Assembly: GCA_030636545.1 (NCBI GenBank) | Contig: DAOVWR010000001.1 | Coordinates: 1-38,514 of the forward strand | Direction: 5' to 3' | Source of the DNA: Mycoplasmatota bacterium | Lineage (GTDB): Bacteria > Bacillota_I > Bacilli_A > Izemoplasmatales > Izemoplasmataceae | DNA: 38,514 nt | Shown here: positions 1 through 8,032 of the stretch, piece by piece | Position numbering within the stretch: the stretch's first letter is position 1 | Layout: the number at the start of each line of letters is the position of its first letter | Notes under the pieces: generated by a model | The model's database searches: none | What the model was told of the DNA's origin: nothing | What the model saw: the letters and a program-made list of their open reading frames with translations, nothing else | Translations under genes and position numbers: made by a program

Positions 1-426
1 ACTAATATTTGAAATTATTTGGTTTGGGTCTACTTTAAGCTTATATCTTTCACTTAAATCAGTAATTTTTTTAATAGCAGCATCAAATTGTAAGAAACCA
101 TGTCTAGTATCTTCAAATCCTAGCACGATATTTTCAGCAACAGTAAAATTATGAACTAATTTAAAATGTTGATGAACCATTCCTATACCATAGGCATTTG
201 CATCGTTTGGATTACTGATTTGAACTTCTTCACCTCTTACTTTAATAATTCCTTCTTCTGGGACATATAAGCCAAATAAAACACTCATCAAAGTTGATTT
301 TCCAGCACCATTCTCACCTAGTAAAGCGTGAATTTCACCTTTTTTCAATTGAAGAGTAACATTATCGTTTGCTTTAATACCCGGAAATTCCTTTGTAATA
401 TTGAGCATTTCAACAATATATTCCAT
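1..426 (-). CDS. Nucleoside-type ABC transporter ATP-binding protein (N-terminal part, cut by window edge)
   Basis: This is the first 142 codons of an ABC ATPase; the rest lies left of the window. The ATG at 426 follows an AGAGGTG ribosome binding site. The Walker A motif reads GENGAGKST around residues 42-50, preceded by the A-loop-like stretch MLNITKEFPGIKAND. The Q-loop region reads GMVHQHFKLV, the pattern typical of the YufO/NupO/RbsA-like ATPases that partner BMP-family receptors; these usually have two ATPase domains in about 500 residues. It powers import of a substrate delivered by the membrane-anchored receptor. The BMP lipoprotein gene lies upstream on the same strand, which supports purine or deoxynucleoside uptake. 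A terminator and a decayed ORF separate the two, so this gene may need its own promoter. The substrate is inferred, not shown. Confidence 0.9.
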   Translation of the reverse strand, partial: MEYIVEMLNITKEFPGIKANDNVTLQLKKGEIHALLGENGAGKSTLMSVLFGLYVPEEGIIKVRGEEVQISNPNDANAYGIGMVHQHFKLVHNFTVAENIVLGFEDTRHGFLQFDAAIKKITDLSERYKLKVDPNQIISNIS

Positions 427-460
427 TTCTTCACCTCTTTCTAAATATTTTAACATAATA

Positions 461-782
461 TTATATTTTATAAAAGAAAAAATATGTATACAAAATATTT
501 GATTCTTTTGGAATTATGACATCTTCTGGTGTGGCATTTTCGATACTTAGTCCATCATCATCCACAAATACAAAATAGACAGTGTTATCTACTTCTTTTA
601 AGGACTTGTTAATACTGAGTTTATTGACTAGACTGGTCAATATTAACACTTATCATATAATCATTACTGTCTTCAGTCGCGCTCATAAGATTTGTCCCTG
701 AATCACCTGTTACACAAAAAATTATTTCAACACCACATACATACAAACTTATAGCTTTATTTTTATGTTTGTCACTTAACAC
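461..782 (-). pseudogene. Decayed or frameshifted ORF between BMP receptor and ABC ATPase genes
   Basis: Two minus-strand reading frames abut. The first runs from a possible GTG at 782 (SD-like AGGTGG just before it) to a TAA at 623-621. The second continues in another frame, from about 649 to a TAA at 461. Joined by one frameshift near 621-640 they would give roughly 100 residues with ordinary composition, including NLMSATEDSNDYMISVNID and then VDNTVYFVFVDDDGLSIENA. I recognise no family. No good ATG start exists. It sits in the 445-base gap of what looks like a transporter operon. It could be a remnant of a gene, a real frameshifted gene, a sequencing error, or chance. Nothing else supportable lies in the gap apart from the BMP terminator. 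Confidence 0.35.
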
Positions 783-820
783 GAAGCCACCTATATTTAA
801 TAAAAAAACATCATATACTC

Positions 821-849
821 AAAAAAAAAGGAAAGCAATTTTGCTTTCC
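821..849 (-). terminator. Rho-independent terminator after the BMP lipoprotein gene
   Basis: On the minus strand GGAAAGCAA (849-841) pairs perfectly with TTGCTTTCC (838-830) across a two-base loop and is followed by nine T. It would cut the BMP transcript before the ABC ATPase gene, letting the receptor be made in excess over the transporter. Confidence 0.85.
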
Positions 850-871
850 TTAATTTTCTAATTGTGTAATA

Positions 872-1960
872 TTATTCAGTAGGACCAATAACATCTACTT
901 CAGAAGGATAATCTGCAGCGTTAGTATCAGCTAAGAAAGTAACTAATGCAGCGTAATCAGCAGGAACAACAACAGTTCCATCAGCTATATCAGCAAATAT
1001 TGCAGCGTATTGTGCACTTGTGAATGTAGTAAATCTTGAAGTATCCATAGGTAATGCAACACCATCGTTTGTAATACCTTTAGAAATAGTAGTTCCACCA
1101 ACGAACTCTCCATCAAGCCAAGCTTGAAGTTCTTGTTGAACAGCGTTTCCTAGGTTTTTCAAAGCAGTTTTTAATACTGTATCTGATAGTGCAGATTGAT
1201 CAATATCTACACCAATCATCATACCATTTTGATCTGCAGCAGCAGCCATAACTGAAGCTCCAGCTCCACCAGCAGCACTAAAGATTACTTCAGTACCATC
1301 AACGTACCAAGAAGCAGCTAAGTTTTTGAAGTTATCAGTAGGACCCCAATCTCCAAAGTAATGATAAGTAGCATCACCAAATGTGATTTGAATACCTAAT
1401 TCATCAGCAGCAAAGTAAGCACCAGCGATAAATCCAACACCGAATTTAACAACGGCAGGAACAGCCATTCCACCAGTGAATCCTAAACTAGTGTATCCGT
1501 CCATTACAGTAGCATATCCAGCTAAGAATCCAGCTTCATGTTCGTTAAATAAGATTGGTAAAGTGTTATCAGCAGTATTCCACGTAGTCCATGCAGCATC
1601 ATGAGGTTCACCATCGATTAAGATGAAATATACATCTGGGTGTAAATCTTGAGCAGCATATATACTTGGCTCAAATAAATATCCTGGAGTAATGATAATT
1701 TCTGCTCCACCTTCAACAGCAAGAGCGATTGCTTCTAAGTAAGCATCATCAGATACTTCTAAAGGTTTGTAGTATTTGTAAGAAATATCATTTTCTTCTG
1801 CAAATTCAACGATTCCTTCCCAAGTTCCTTGATTAAATGATTCGTCATCAATACCACCTGAATCGGTGATCATTGCAATTCTGTAAGTTTCAACTTTAGT
1901 ACAAGCGCTTAATCCAAGCACTAAAACCATAGCAGCAACTAAAACTAATAATTTTTTCAT
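872..1960 (-). CDS. BMP-family (PnrA-like) nucleoside-binding lipoprotein
   Basis: Substrate-binding lipoprotein of an ABC importer, 362 residues, the usual size for the basic membrane protein/PnrA/TmpC family, whose characterised members bind purine nucleosides. The N-terminus is a lipoprotein signal: MKK, a hydrophobic stretch, then lipobox LSAC with the lipidated Cys near residue 20. The family signature TDSGGIDDESFNQGTWEGI follows directly. Other family features are IITPGYLFEPSI, the ligand-site region LGFTGGMAVPAVVKFGVGFIAG, and VIFSAAGGAGASV with IGVDIDQ further on. Its ATG follows a strong AGGAGG. It lies upstream of an ABC ATPase of the matching subfamily. Together with pdp, deoC and deoD in this window, nucleoside uptake is the likely role; the exact ligand is inferred. 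Confidence 0.93.
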   Translation of the reverse strand: MKKLLVLVAAMVLVLGLSACTKVETYRIAMITDSGGIDDESFNQGTWEGIVEFAEENDISYKYYKPLEVSDDAYLEAIALAVEGGAEIIITPGYLFEPSIYAAQDLHPDVYFILIDGEPHDAAWTTWNTADNTLPILFNEHEAGFLAGYATVMDGYTSLGFTGGMAVPAVVKFGVGFIAGAYFAADELGIQITFGDATYHYFGDWGPTDNFKNLAASWYVDGTEVIFSAAGGAGASVMAAAADQNGMMIGVDIDQSALSDTVLKTALKNLGNAVQQELQAWLDGEFVGGTTISKGITNDGVALPMDTSRFTTFTSAQYAAIFADIADGTVVVPADYAALVTFLADTNAADYPSEVDVIGPTE

Positions 1961-1995
1961 TTTTTCCTCCTATTTTTTGTTTTTTATCTTATTTT

Positions 1996-2024
1996 ATTAT
2001 AGATAATTTAGCAGTTATTGTAAA
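1996..2024 (-). promoter_or_regulatory. Sigma-A-type promoter of the BMP lipoprotein gene
   Basis: On the minus strand TTTACA (2024-2019) and a perfect TATAAT (2001-1996) are separated by exactly 17 bases. The start codon is 35 bases downstream of the -10. The imperfect palindrome TGAAAACCCTTTACA overlaps the -35. Confidence 0.8.
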
Positions 2025-2095
2025 GGGTTTTCACTTATTTTTTTCAAAATATGAATAAATACTCATTTGTTTTGAAAATTAAACAATATTTTAAA

Positions 2096-2121
2096 TAAAA
2101 AAGCAGGTATTTAGCCTACTT
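2096..2121 (-). terminator. Terminator of the RNase J gene, containing its stop codon
   Basis: On the minus strand AAGTAGG pairs with CCTGCTT (one G-T pair) around a seven-base loop, followed by a T run. The TAG stop of the RNase J gene (2118-2116) lies inside the stem. Confidence 0.7.
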
Positions 2122-3795
2122 GTTTGTTTGTGTATCAATTAGAACAGGAATAATTATCGGTCTACGTTTTGTTACTTGATAAAGATACTTACTAATATCA
2201 TCTTTTAACATCTGACGATAAACCTTCCAGTCAATATATTTGTTTTTAAGAATCTTATCAGATACTTTATAAAAAATAGCCTCTACTTCTTTAATTAATT
2301 CTTCATTTTCTTTCATATAAATGAATCCTCGAGAAACTATTTCTGGACTAGTAATTACTCTTTTTTCTCTTGCTTCAATATTCGCAATGATAAGTAACAC
2401 ACCGTCTTGAGAGAGTAATTCTCTGTCTCTTAAAACAGCATCATGGAGATCTCCATCTAATATTCCATCGACTAAAATATCACCACTTTTGATTCTTTCT
2501 TTAGTATTAACTACTTTTCCTTCATCTAGTTGAAGAACTGTCCCATTATCTAATACAAAGACCGTATCTTCGCTGTATCCGTGTTGAATACAAAGATGAT
2601 TCATAGCGTATTGATGGCGATATTCACCAATTACAGGAATAATATATTTTGGATTTAAGATATTTATTAATAGTTTAATATCTTCGCTACCAGCATGAGA
2701 TGGTGGTAAGATAGCTTTATTTATTTTTACTACGTTCGTATCATAACGATATAAGATATCTAACGTTCTAGCAGCAATCTTTTCAGTTCCAGGAATTGGT
2801 GGTGTCATTAAGATAATTGTATCATCTTTGTTGATATGGATAAGTTTATCTTGTTTCTTAACCATTCTTTGGAGCATATAGAATGGTTCATGTCTATCAC
2901 CAGTAACTAAAACAACGGCATCTTTAAGTTCATTTTTATTTTTATCATCAATAAATCTTAAACTTTTTAAACTGTCTTTTGGGATCTTTAAGTAGTCTAA
3001 ATTGACTGCAATATCGACTGTTCTTTGAGTTTTTCGACCGATTATTGCGATTTTTCGTTCGTATTTCAAAGCAATATCAATAATTTTTTGAATTCTAACT
3101 AAATCAGTCGAAAAAGCAGAGACAATAATTCTCCCTTTTGAGTGATAAAAAGTTTGATTTAATGTGTAATCTAAAGCTTCTGTGCTGTGTGTGTAGCCAA
3201 TTCTTTCTGCACCTAATGATTCAACAAGTAATGCTAAAACTTTTTGTCCAGCAATATATGATAGTTTTTCAAAATCAGTTTTATAGACACCTGTCACATT
3301 TTGATCAAAGGTAAAATCAGGTGCATAAACGATAATTCCATCCATTGTTGTGATCGCAATTCCTTGTGATTCGGGGATAGAGTGAGTAACTCGATAAAAA
3401 TCAACTTTTATATTATCGAAAGTTAACGTTTTTCTTGAAGATACGGTGATAAATTTATAATCGATTAAATCCAGTCCTTGGTCCGTAATAGCGTCTTTTA
3501 AAATCGCTAAGGTAAAGTAAGAAGCAAAGATGGGGATATTAATAGCTTTTAAGAGTTTTGGGACAGCACCAATATGATCTTCATGTCCATGACTAAGAAA
3601 AAGACCAATAATTCGGCTTTTGTTTTTTTCTAAATAACTAAAATCAGGAATTATTGAGTCTACACCAAATAATTCATGAGTTGGGTATTTTAATCCAGCA
3701 TCTAGTATAAATATCTTATTATCAACATCCACACAATACATATTTTTTCCGTTTTCGCCAAGTCCACCTAGGGCAAATATTTTAATTCTGCTCAT
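2116..3795 (-). CDS. Ribonuclease J family protein (J2-like, altered active site)
   Basis: Metallo-beta-lactamase/beta-CASP RNase of mRNA decay and rRNA processing; 559 residues is normal for RNase J. The zinc motif is intact as SHGHEDHIGA near residue 70. The next His is in RVTHSIPES, and the next metal Asp is in YAPDFTFDQN where catalytic J1 enzymes have TGDFKFD. The beta-CASP region (GRIIVSAFSTDLVRIQKII, then PIPGTEKIAARTL) is recognisable. In the C-terminal motif usually read as PxHGEYR the sequence is PVIGEYR, so that His is Ile; TGSQGEP is TGDRHEP and the DST motif is ESLGA. The C-terminal domain ends TKRRPIIIPVLI, as expected. This resembles the poorly active J2 paralogue, so a second, catalytic RNase J elsewhere is expected. 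The start follows AGGAGGG. Confidence 0.9.
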   Translation of the reverse strand: MSRIKIFALGGLGENGKNMYCVDVDNKIFILDAGLKYPTHELFGVDSIIPDFSYLEKNKSRIIGLFLSHGHEDHIGAVPKLLKAINIPIFASYFTLAILKDAITDQGLDLIDYKFITVSSRKTLTFDNIKVDFYRVTHSIPESQGIAITTMDGIIVYAPDFTFDQNVTGVYKTDFEKLSYIAGQKVLALLVESLGAERIGYTHSTEALDYTLNQTFYHSKGRIIVSAFSTDLVRIQKIIDIALKYERKIAIIGRKTQRTVDIAVNLDYLKIPKDSLKSLRFIDDKNKNELKDAVVLVTGDRHEPFYMLQRMVKKQDKLIHINKDDTIILMTPPIPGTEKIAARTLDILYRYDTNVVKINKAILPPSHAGSEDIKLLINILNPKYIIPVIGEYRHQYAMNHLCIQHGYSEDTVFVLDNGTVLQLDEGKVVNTKERIKSGDILVDGILDGDLHDAVLRDRELLSQDGVLLIIANIEAREKRVITSPEIVSRGFIYMKENEELIKEVEAIFYKVSDKILKNKYIDWKVYRQMLKDDISKYLYQVTKRRPIIIPVLIDTQTNK

Positions 3796-3834
3796 AATGT
3801 CCCTCCTTTTTATAATTGTCTTTAATTCTTAAAT

Positions 3835-3843
3835 ATTATAACA
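3835..3843 (-). promoter_or_regulatory. Extended -10 promoter of the RNase J gene
   Basis: The minus strand reads TGTTATAAT, a TGn-extended perfect -10, 39 bases before the start codon. I see no good -35 at the usual spacing. Confidence 0.5.
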
Positions 3844-3953
3844 CAATATCAGATTAATAGTAGTAAATGTGTGGTAATTAACCATTTTTATCAATACAAA
3901 AATGTATATTTTAACGATACTTTATGATATATTTATTTGTAAGGAGTGGTTTT

Positions 3954-4529
3954 ATGATTAATTATCCAAATAAAAAAGCAAATTTCATAAAAACTAAAAC
4001 TGATCATTCTAATCGGGGAATGTCTTTTGAGAATATTATTAATGAAACAAATGAATATTATCTAGCCCACGATAAAGCGGTAATTCATAAAAAACCAATT
4101 CCAATCCAAATTGTAAAAGTTGACTACCCTTCAAGAAGTGGGGCAGTTATTAAGGAAGCTTACTACAAAGTTCCATCTACAACGGATTATAATGGTATTT
4201 ATAAAGGTAAATATATTGATTTTGAAGCAAAAGAGACAGTGAATAAAACAAGTTTTCCATTATCAAATATTCATTTACATCAAATAACACACTTAGAAAG
4301 TATTATGAAACATGATGGTATTAGTTTCTTATTAATTTTCTTCAAATCGCTCGATAAAATCTATTTACTAGAAACTAAATACTTAGTGGAATACTATAAT
4401 CGTAGCAAGGAAGGAAGAAAATCAATTAAATATGCGGAAATAAAAGAAAACGGATATCTAATTAAAGAAGGATATAGTCCAAGAGTTGACTACTTAAAAG
4501 CAGTTGATAAAATCATAAAAAAAGGCTAA
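3954..4529 (+). CDS. recU: Holliday junction resolvase RecU
   Basis: Nuclease that resolves four-way DNA junctions in recombination and chromosome segregation of Firmicutes and Mollicutes. The 191-residue product shows the family signatures in order: NRGMSFENIINETNEYY near residue 20, AVIHKKPIPIQIVKVDYPSRS, then the catalytic block STTDYNGIYKGKYIDFEAKET around residues 75-95, and HLHQITHLE. The Asp, Glu and Lys of DFEAKE belong to the PD-(D/E)xK-like metal site. I chose the ATG at 3954 because AAGGAG lies 7 bases upstream; an in-frame ATG at 3924 would add ten residues and has no ribosome binding site. In B. subtilis recU pairs with ponA (pbp1); here it stands alone, divergent from RNase J and convergent with glgC. 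Confidence 0.95.
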   Translation: MINYPNKKANFIKTKTDHSNRGMSFENIINETNEYYLAHDKAVIHKKPIPIQIVKVDYPSRSGAVIKEAYYKVPSTTDYNGIYKGKYIDFEAKETVNKTSFPLSNIHLHQITHLESIMKHDGISFLLIFFKSLDKIYLLETKYLVEYYNRSKEGRKSIKYAEIKENGYLIKEGYSPRVDYLKAVDKIIKKG

Positions 4530-4545
4530 AATTAGCCTTTTTATT
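4517..4545. terminator. Bidirectional terminator between recU and glgC
   Basis: AAAGGCTAA (4521-4529) pairs perfectly with TTAGCCTTT (4532-4540) over a two-base loop, with A-rich sequence on one side and T-rich on the other. It can stop recU (+) and glgC (-), whose stop codons lie at its two edges. Confidence 0.85.
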
Positions 4546-5767
4546 TTAATGTACTACCTGTTTCAATAACTTTTTTTGTAAATTTAGCGCTTGAAAATAT
4601 TCGACAGTTTCTTTTAATGATAGTTCCTGAAGGAATTGTTACACTTGATCCGATAATATTTATACCACTAAATAGTACTTCTGGATTATCAATATTCGGT
4701 GATACATCATCTCCATCACCAATTATAACATTTTCTTCAATAATACAACGTTTATCGATTATTGCTCTTTCAATGTATGCGCCAGGCATTACTTCAGTAT
4801 CATTTAAGATAACAGAGTCAATTACTGTAGCACCAGGATGAACAACGACCCCAGGGCTTAAGACACTTCTTGTGACATTACCTGCAATTATACAACCATT
4901 TGATAATAATGCTTGACTAATCACGGCTTTACTACCGATTTTAACACTAGGCATTTCTTCACTCTTAGTATGAATTTTCCAATCTTTGTCATACATATCA
5001 AGTTTAATTTTATCAACAGTTGTTGTTAGTTCGATACTTGCATCTAAATAAGCATCATAAGTTCCAACGTCTTTCCAATAATCTTCAAAGACATAAGTAT
5101 ACAAGTCTGTAGTTTTTAATAAATGAGGAATAATATGTTTCCCGAAATCTAGTTTAGGATCTTTAACTGTTGTGATTGCATCTAATAAAACATCAGTATT
5201 AAAGACATAAATACCCATTGATGCTAAATTACTATCAGCATTTTTTGGTTTTTCTGTAAACCTAATGATTTTATTGTTGTCATCACTTGTTAAAATACCA
5301 AAATGATGAGTATCTTTCCAAGGTACTGGTTGAACAGCAATTGTTAATTTCGCATTATTCTCAATGTGAAAATCTATCATTTTTTGATAATTCATCTTGT
5401 AAACATGGTCGCCTGACAAGATAAGAATATATTTAGGATCTTTTCTTTTAATATATTCAATATTTTGAAGCACAGCATCAGCTGTCCCAGCATACCATTC
5501 TTTATAGGGTTGAAGTAAACTTATACTTGAATCTCTTCTATTTAAATCCCATTCTGCACCCATTCCAATATGTTCATTAAGTGATAACGGTAAATATTGA
5601 GTAAGAATCCCAATATTATGAATACCTGAATTTGTACAATTACTTAATGTAAAATCAACAATACGATATTTTCCAGCAAATGGAACAGCTGGTTTAACTC
5701 TGTTTTCAGAAAGGATATCAAGTCTACTACCACGACCTCCGGCTAGTATTAAGGCTAATGTTTCCAT
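4541..5767 (-). CDS. glgC: Glucose-1-phosphate adenylyltransferase (ADP-glucose pyrophosphorylase)
   Basis: Makes ADP-glucose from ATP and glucose-1-phosphate, the committed step of bacterial glycogen synthesis. The 408-residue length is typical. The N-terminal nucleotidyltransferase signature is LALILAGGRGSRLDILSENR, followed by VKPAVPFAGKYRIVDFTLSNC and GILTQYLPLSLNEHIG. WYAGTADAVLQN and ILSGDHVYKMNYQKM are further GlgC motifs; the Asp of SGDH is catalytic. The C-terminal third is a left-handed beta-helix with hexapeptide character (VVVHPGATVIDSVI, EENVIIGDGDDV). It fits GlgC rather than GlgD because the catalytic and G1P-binding motifs are intact. It starts one base after the glgA stop, with its AGGGGG ribosome binding site inside the end of glgA, so the two are translated from one message. 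Confidence 0.95.
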   Translation of the reverse strand: METLALILAGGRGSRLDILSENRVKPAVPFAGKYRIVDFTLSNCTNSGIHNIGILTQYLPLSLNEHIGMGAEWDLNRRDSSISLLQPYKEWYAGTADAVLQNIEYIKRKDPKYILILSGDHVYKMNYQKMIDFHIENNAKLTIAVQPVPWKDTHHFGILTSDDNNKIIRFTEKPKNADSNLASMGIYVFNTDVLLDAITTVKDPKLDFGKHIIPHLLKTTDLYTYVFEDYWKDVGTYDAYLDASIELTTTVDKIKLDMYDKDWKIHTKSEEMPSVKIGSKAVISQALLSNGCIIAGNVTRSVLSPGVVVHPGATVIDSVILNDTEVMPGAYIERAIIDKRCIIEENVIIGDGDDVSPNIDNPEVLFSGINIIGSSVTIPSGTIIKRNCRIFSSAKFTKKVIETGSTLK

Positions 5768-5768
5768 G

Positions 5769-7193
5769 TTATTCCCCCTTTAACTTCTTATATAGTTCTA
5801 GATATTTTTTAGCTGACTGTTCCCAACTAAAATCTTTTTCCATTACTCTTCTTACTAAAGTTTTCCATACTGGTTTATTAGAATATACTTCAAGTGCAGT
5901 ATCAATTGCATCTGCTAAATCTACTGAATCGTAGTTTTCAAAGCTAAAACCAGTACCTTCATTAGTAAATTTATTATATGAATCAATACTATCTTTTAAT
6001 CCACCAGTTTTTCTAACTATTGGCAATGATCCATATTTTAAACTGATTAATTGTGCTAATCCACATGGTTCAAAGCGAGAAGGCATTAAAAACATATCTG
6101 TTCCAGCATATATTTTTCTGGCTAGTGGTTCACTATAGCCAATATAGACACCAACATTGTTAGAATATCTTTCTTTCAAGTAGTTATAGAATTCTTCAAT
6201 TTGTGCATCACCACTACCGAGTAAGACAAATTGGAATTTATTAGTACTAACATATTCTTCAATAATTTCTTTAATTAGTTCAAACCCTTTAGCTTCAGTA
6301 AGTCTTGTGACCATACTAATGATAGGCAAATCATTTCTTTCTAAGTTAAAGAATTCTCGTAAAGCTTCTTTATTTTCTTTTTTACCTTTTAAATAATTAT
6401 AAGGACTATAGTTGTAGACGATATTAGGATCGATTTTAGGATTAAACTTCTCATAATCTAACACATTTATAATTCCAAATAACGTATCTTCTCGTGATTT
6501 TAAGATTTCACTCATTCCAAATCCATAATAATCATAGAGAATTTCTTTTGAGTAAGTATCAGATACAGTCGTAACATAATCTGCGGAATTTATTCCGCAT
6601 TTTAAGAAATTAATGTTGTTGTTAAATTCTAGTTCATCACCAAATTCAACATTCAAATACTTCAATAAGTGTTTCGAGAAAACCCCTTGATAAGCGATAT
6701 TATGAATTGTGAAGAGAGTTTTCATATGTTTATATTTTTCTAAATGTTTATAGTTTTTGTTAAAGATGAATGGAATTAGGCCAGCAGTCCAATCATTCAC
6801 ATGAATAATGTCTGGATAATAATTAAGGTGTTCAAACATTTGCATAACAGCATTATTAAAGAATCCGTATCGTTCACCATCATCATAATGACCATATAAT
6901 GTATCACGATATCCAAAATAATACTCATTATCAATAAAATAATAGATTACTCCGTCTCTTTCAATTGATTCAATTCCACAATATTCTTCTTTATCACCTA
7001 CCGTGACTCTGTATTTACAAAGTGGATGCATTTGACTATTAAATTTCTCTTTTGTAACTCCGTGTTTAGGTAAAACCACTCTCACATCGTTACCAAGATT
7101 AACTAATTCTTTAGGTAAAGCACCTAAAACATCAGCCAATCCGCCTGTTTTCGAGAAGGGTGTTGCCTCACTTCCGACAAATAGTATTTTCAT
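5769..7193 (-). CDS. glgA: Glycogen synthase (ADP-glucose-dependent)
   Basis: GT5-family glycosyltransferase that extends alpha-1,4-glucan from ADP-glucose; 474 residues is the usual size. The N-terminal ADP-glucose-binding signature FSKTGGLADVLGALPKEL is at residues 13-30. VNDWTAGLIPF and LFTIHNIAYQGVF are typical internal motifs. The C-terminal Rossmann domain carries MVTRLTEAKG and the catalytic Glu motif MPSRFEPCGLAQLISLKYG, followed by VRKTGGLKDSI. It is first in a two-gene glgA-glgC operon with its own promoter; branching enzyme, phosphorylase and debranching enzyme are not in the window. A 14-base perfect palindrome on the promoter suggests control by a DNA-binding regulator. The start follows AGGAGG at normal spacing. 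Confidence 0.96.
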   Translation of the reverse strand: MKILFVGSEATPFSKTGGLADVLGALPKELVNLGNDVRVVLPKHGVTKEKFNSQMHPLCKYRVTVGDKEEYCGIESIERDGVIYYFIDNEYYFGYRDTLYGHYDDGERYGFFNNAVMQMFEHLNYYPDIIHVNDWTAGLIPFIFNKNYKHLEKYKHMKTLFTIHNIAYQGVFSKHLLKYLNVEFGDELEFNNNINFLKCGINSADYVTTVSDTYSKEILYDYYGFGMSEILKSREDTLFGIINVLDYEKFNPKIDPNIVYNYSPYNYLKGKKENKEALREFFNLERNDLPIISMVTRLTEAKGFELIKEIIEEYVSTNKFQFVLLGSGDAQIEEFYNYLKERYSNNVGVYIGYSEPLARKIYAGTDMFLMPSRFEPCGLAQLISLKYGSLPIVRKTGGLKDSIDSYNKFTNEGTGFSFENYDSVDLADAIDTALEVYSNKPVWKTLVRRVMEKDFSWEQSAKKYLELYKKLKGE

Positions 7194-7220
7194 CGTATTC
7201 CTCCTTTTATTATCATTTTA

Positions 7221-7255
7221 ATTATACCAAAAAAATGGTGATTTGTTTAAACAAA
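7221..7255 (-). promoter_or_regulatory. glgA promoter with a palindromic operator candidate
   Basis: Minus-strand TGGTATAAT (7229-7221) is a TGn-extended -10. Seventeen bases upstream lies TAAACA (7249-7244), a weak -35. That -35 sits inside TTTGTTTAAACAAA (7242-7255), a perfect 14-base palindrome and a plausible operator. Confidence 0.65.
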
Positions 7256-7261
7256 ATTAGA

Positions 7262-7294
7262 AAATAAAAAAAGACATAGAAATATGCCTTTTTA
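7262..7294 (-). terminator. Terminator at the 3' end of thiT
   Basis: On the minus strand AAAAAGGCATA and TATGTCTTTTT pair (one G-T pair) around a short loop and run into a T tract. The stem overlaps the thiT stop codon. Confidence 0.7.
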
Positions 7295-7822
7295 TAAATA
7301 TTGAATAATGCGATCTTTTACTGCTAATCCAATAATAATACATAGAACTACTGAAATAGTCATATATGGTAGATTATAAAAGATAAATGAGTAAATAAAT
7401 GCCCCCTCAGTTCCTGCAAACTGTGAAAAGAATATAACACCACTCAAACTATGCATTAAGTATCTTAAAAATCCACCAAGCAAAATACCCTTAATAAACC
7501 CTTTGTTACTTTGTAAAGCACTATCTTTAAATACTCCTGCAAACCCAAGTACTGTGAATGCGAGGAAATAGTCAAAAATTATTGATCCCCAGTGAATTAC
7601 GAACCCTCCTAGACCAAAATTGATGATTCCAAAAATAAATCCTGCAATTAAGCCATCCTTAACTCCATATTTATACGCAATAAAGAAAATTGGTAACATT
7701 CCTAAACTGGCACTACCACCTTGTGGCATATGTAAGAATGGAATAAAAGTTGAAATTGCTTCTAACACTCCTGCAATCGCGATTAAAACTGCGATTTCGG
7801 TAATTCTTTTTGTTTCTTTCAT
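7292..7822 (-). CDS. thiT: Thiamine ECF transporter substrate-binding subunit ThiT
   Basis: Integral membrane S-component that binds thiamine with high affinity and works with the shared ECF ATPase/T module, which is encoded elsewhere. The 176 residues form about six hydrophobic helices. Family motifs are visible: HMPQGGSASLGMLPIFFIAYKYG near residues 31-53, then GLIAGFIFGIINFGLGG, and HWGSIIFDYFLAFTVLGFAG, which matches the ThiT substrate-site helices. A TPP riboswitch and an intrinsic terminator precede it, so it is shut off when thiamine pyrophosphate is plentiful. That control confirms the substrate. The ATG follows GAGGAGG. No thiamine biosynthesis genes are nearby, in keeping with a scavenging lifestyle. 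Confidence 0.95.
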   Translation of the reverse strand: MKETKRITEIAVLIAIAGVLEAISTFIPFLHMPQGGSASLGMLPIFFIAYKYGVKDGLIAGFIFGIINFGLGGFVIHWGSIIFDYFLAFTVLGFAGVFKDSALQSNKGFIKGILLGGFLRYLMHSLSGVIFFSQFAGTEGAFIYSFIFYNLPYMTISVVLCIIIGLAVKDRIIQYL

Positions 7823-7840
7823 ATTTTTTCCTCCTCAAAA

Positions 7841-7872
7841 TAAAAAGTTTTGTCCTAACTCAGGACAAAACT
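7841..7872 (-). terminator. Intrinsic terminator of the TPP-controlled thiT leader
   Basis: AGTTTTGTCCT (7872-7862 on the minus strand) pairs over 11 perfect bases with AGGACAAAACT (7856-7846), loop GAGTT, then TTTTT. It lies between the TPP aptamer and the thiT ribosome binding site, so control is most simply transcriptional attenuation. Confidence 0.85.
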
Positions 7873-7895
7873 AAATTCAAAGTAAGAAATACTTT

Positions 7896-7990
7896 AAATC
7901 TTATCCTACGCTGGCATTATCCAGATCAGGTATGGTCTATTCTAGTTTCAAGAATACTCTCAGCCTAGTTCTCTAAGCTCCCTGACTTTA
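7896..7990 (-). promoter_or_regulatory. TPP riboswitch (THI element)
   Basis: The minus strand carries the two conserved halves of the TPP aptamer: CTGAGA (7963-7958) and the block ACCTGATCTGGATAATGCC (7931-7913) continuing into AGCGTAGG. The flanks, near 7990 and 7896, can pair as P1. It controls thiT, 70 bases downstream, through the terminator at 7841-7872. Confidence 0.96.
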
Positions 7991-8032
7991 AGACATTTTA
8001 ATTATATATAGTTTCTTATTATAAAGCAAGTA

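Noticed and set aside
2010..2030. TGAAAACCCTTTACA at the BMP promoter as a cre site
   Set aside because: The imperfect palindrome is suggestive, but it is 15 bases and lacks the central CG that CcpA sites require. Kept only as a note in the promoter entry.
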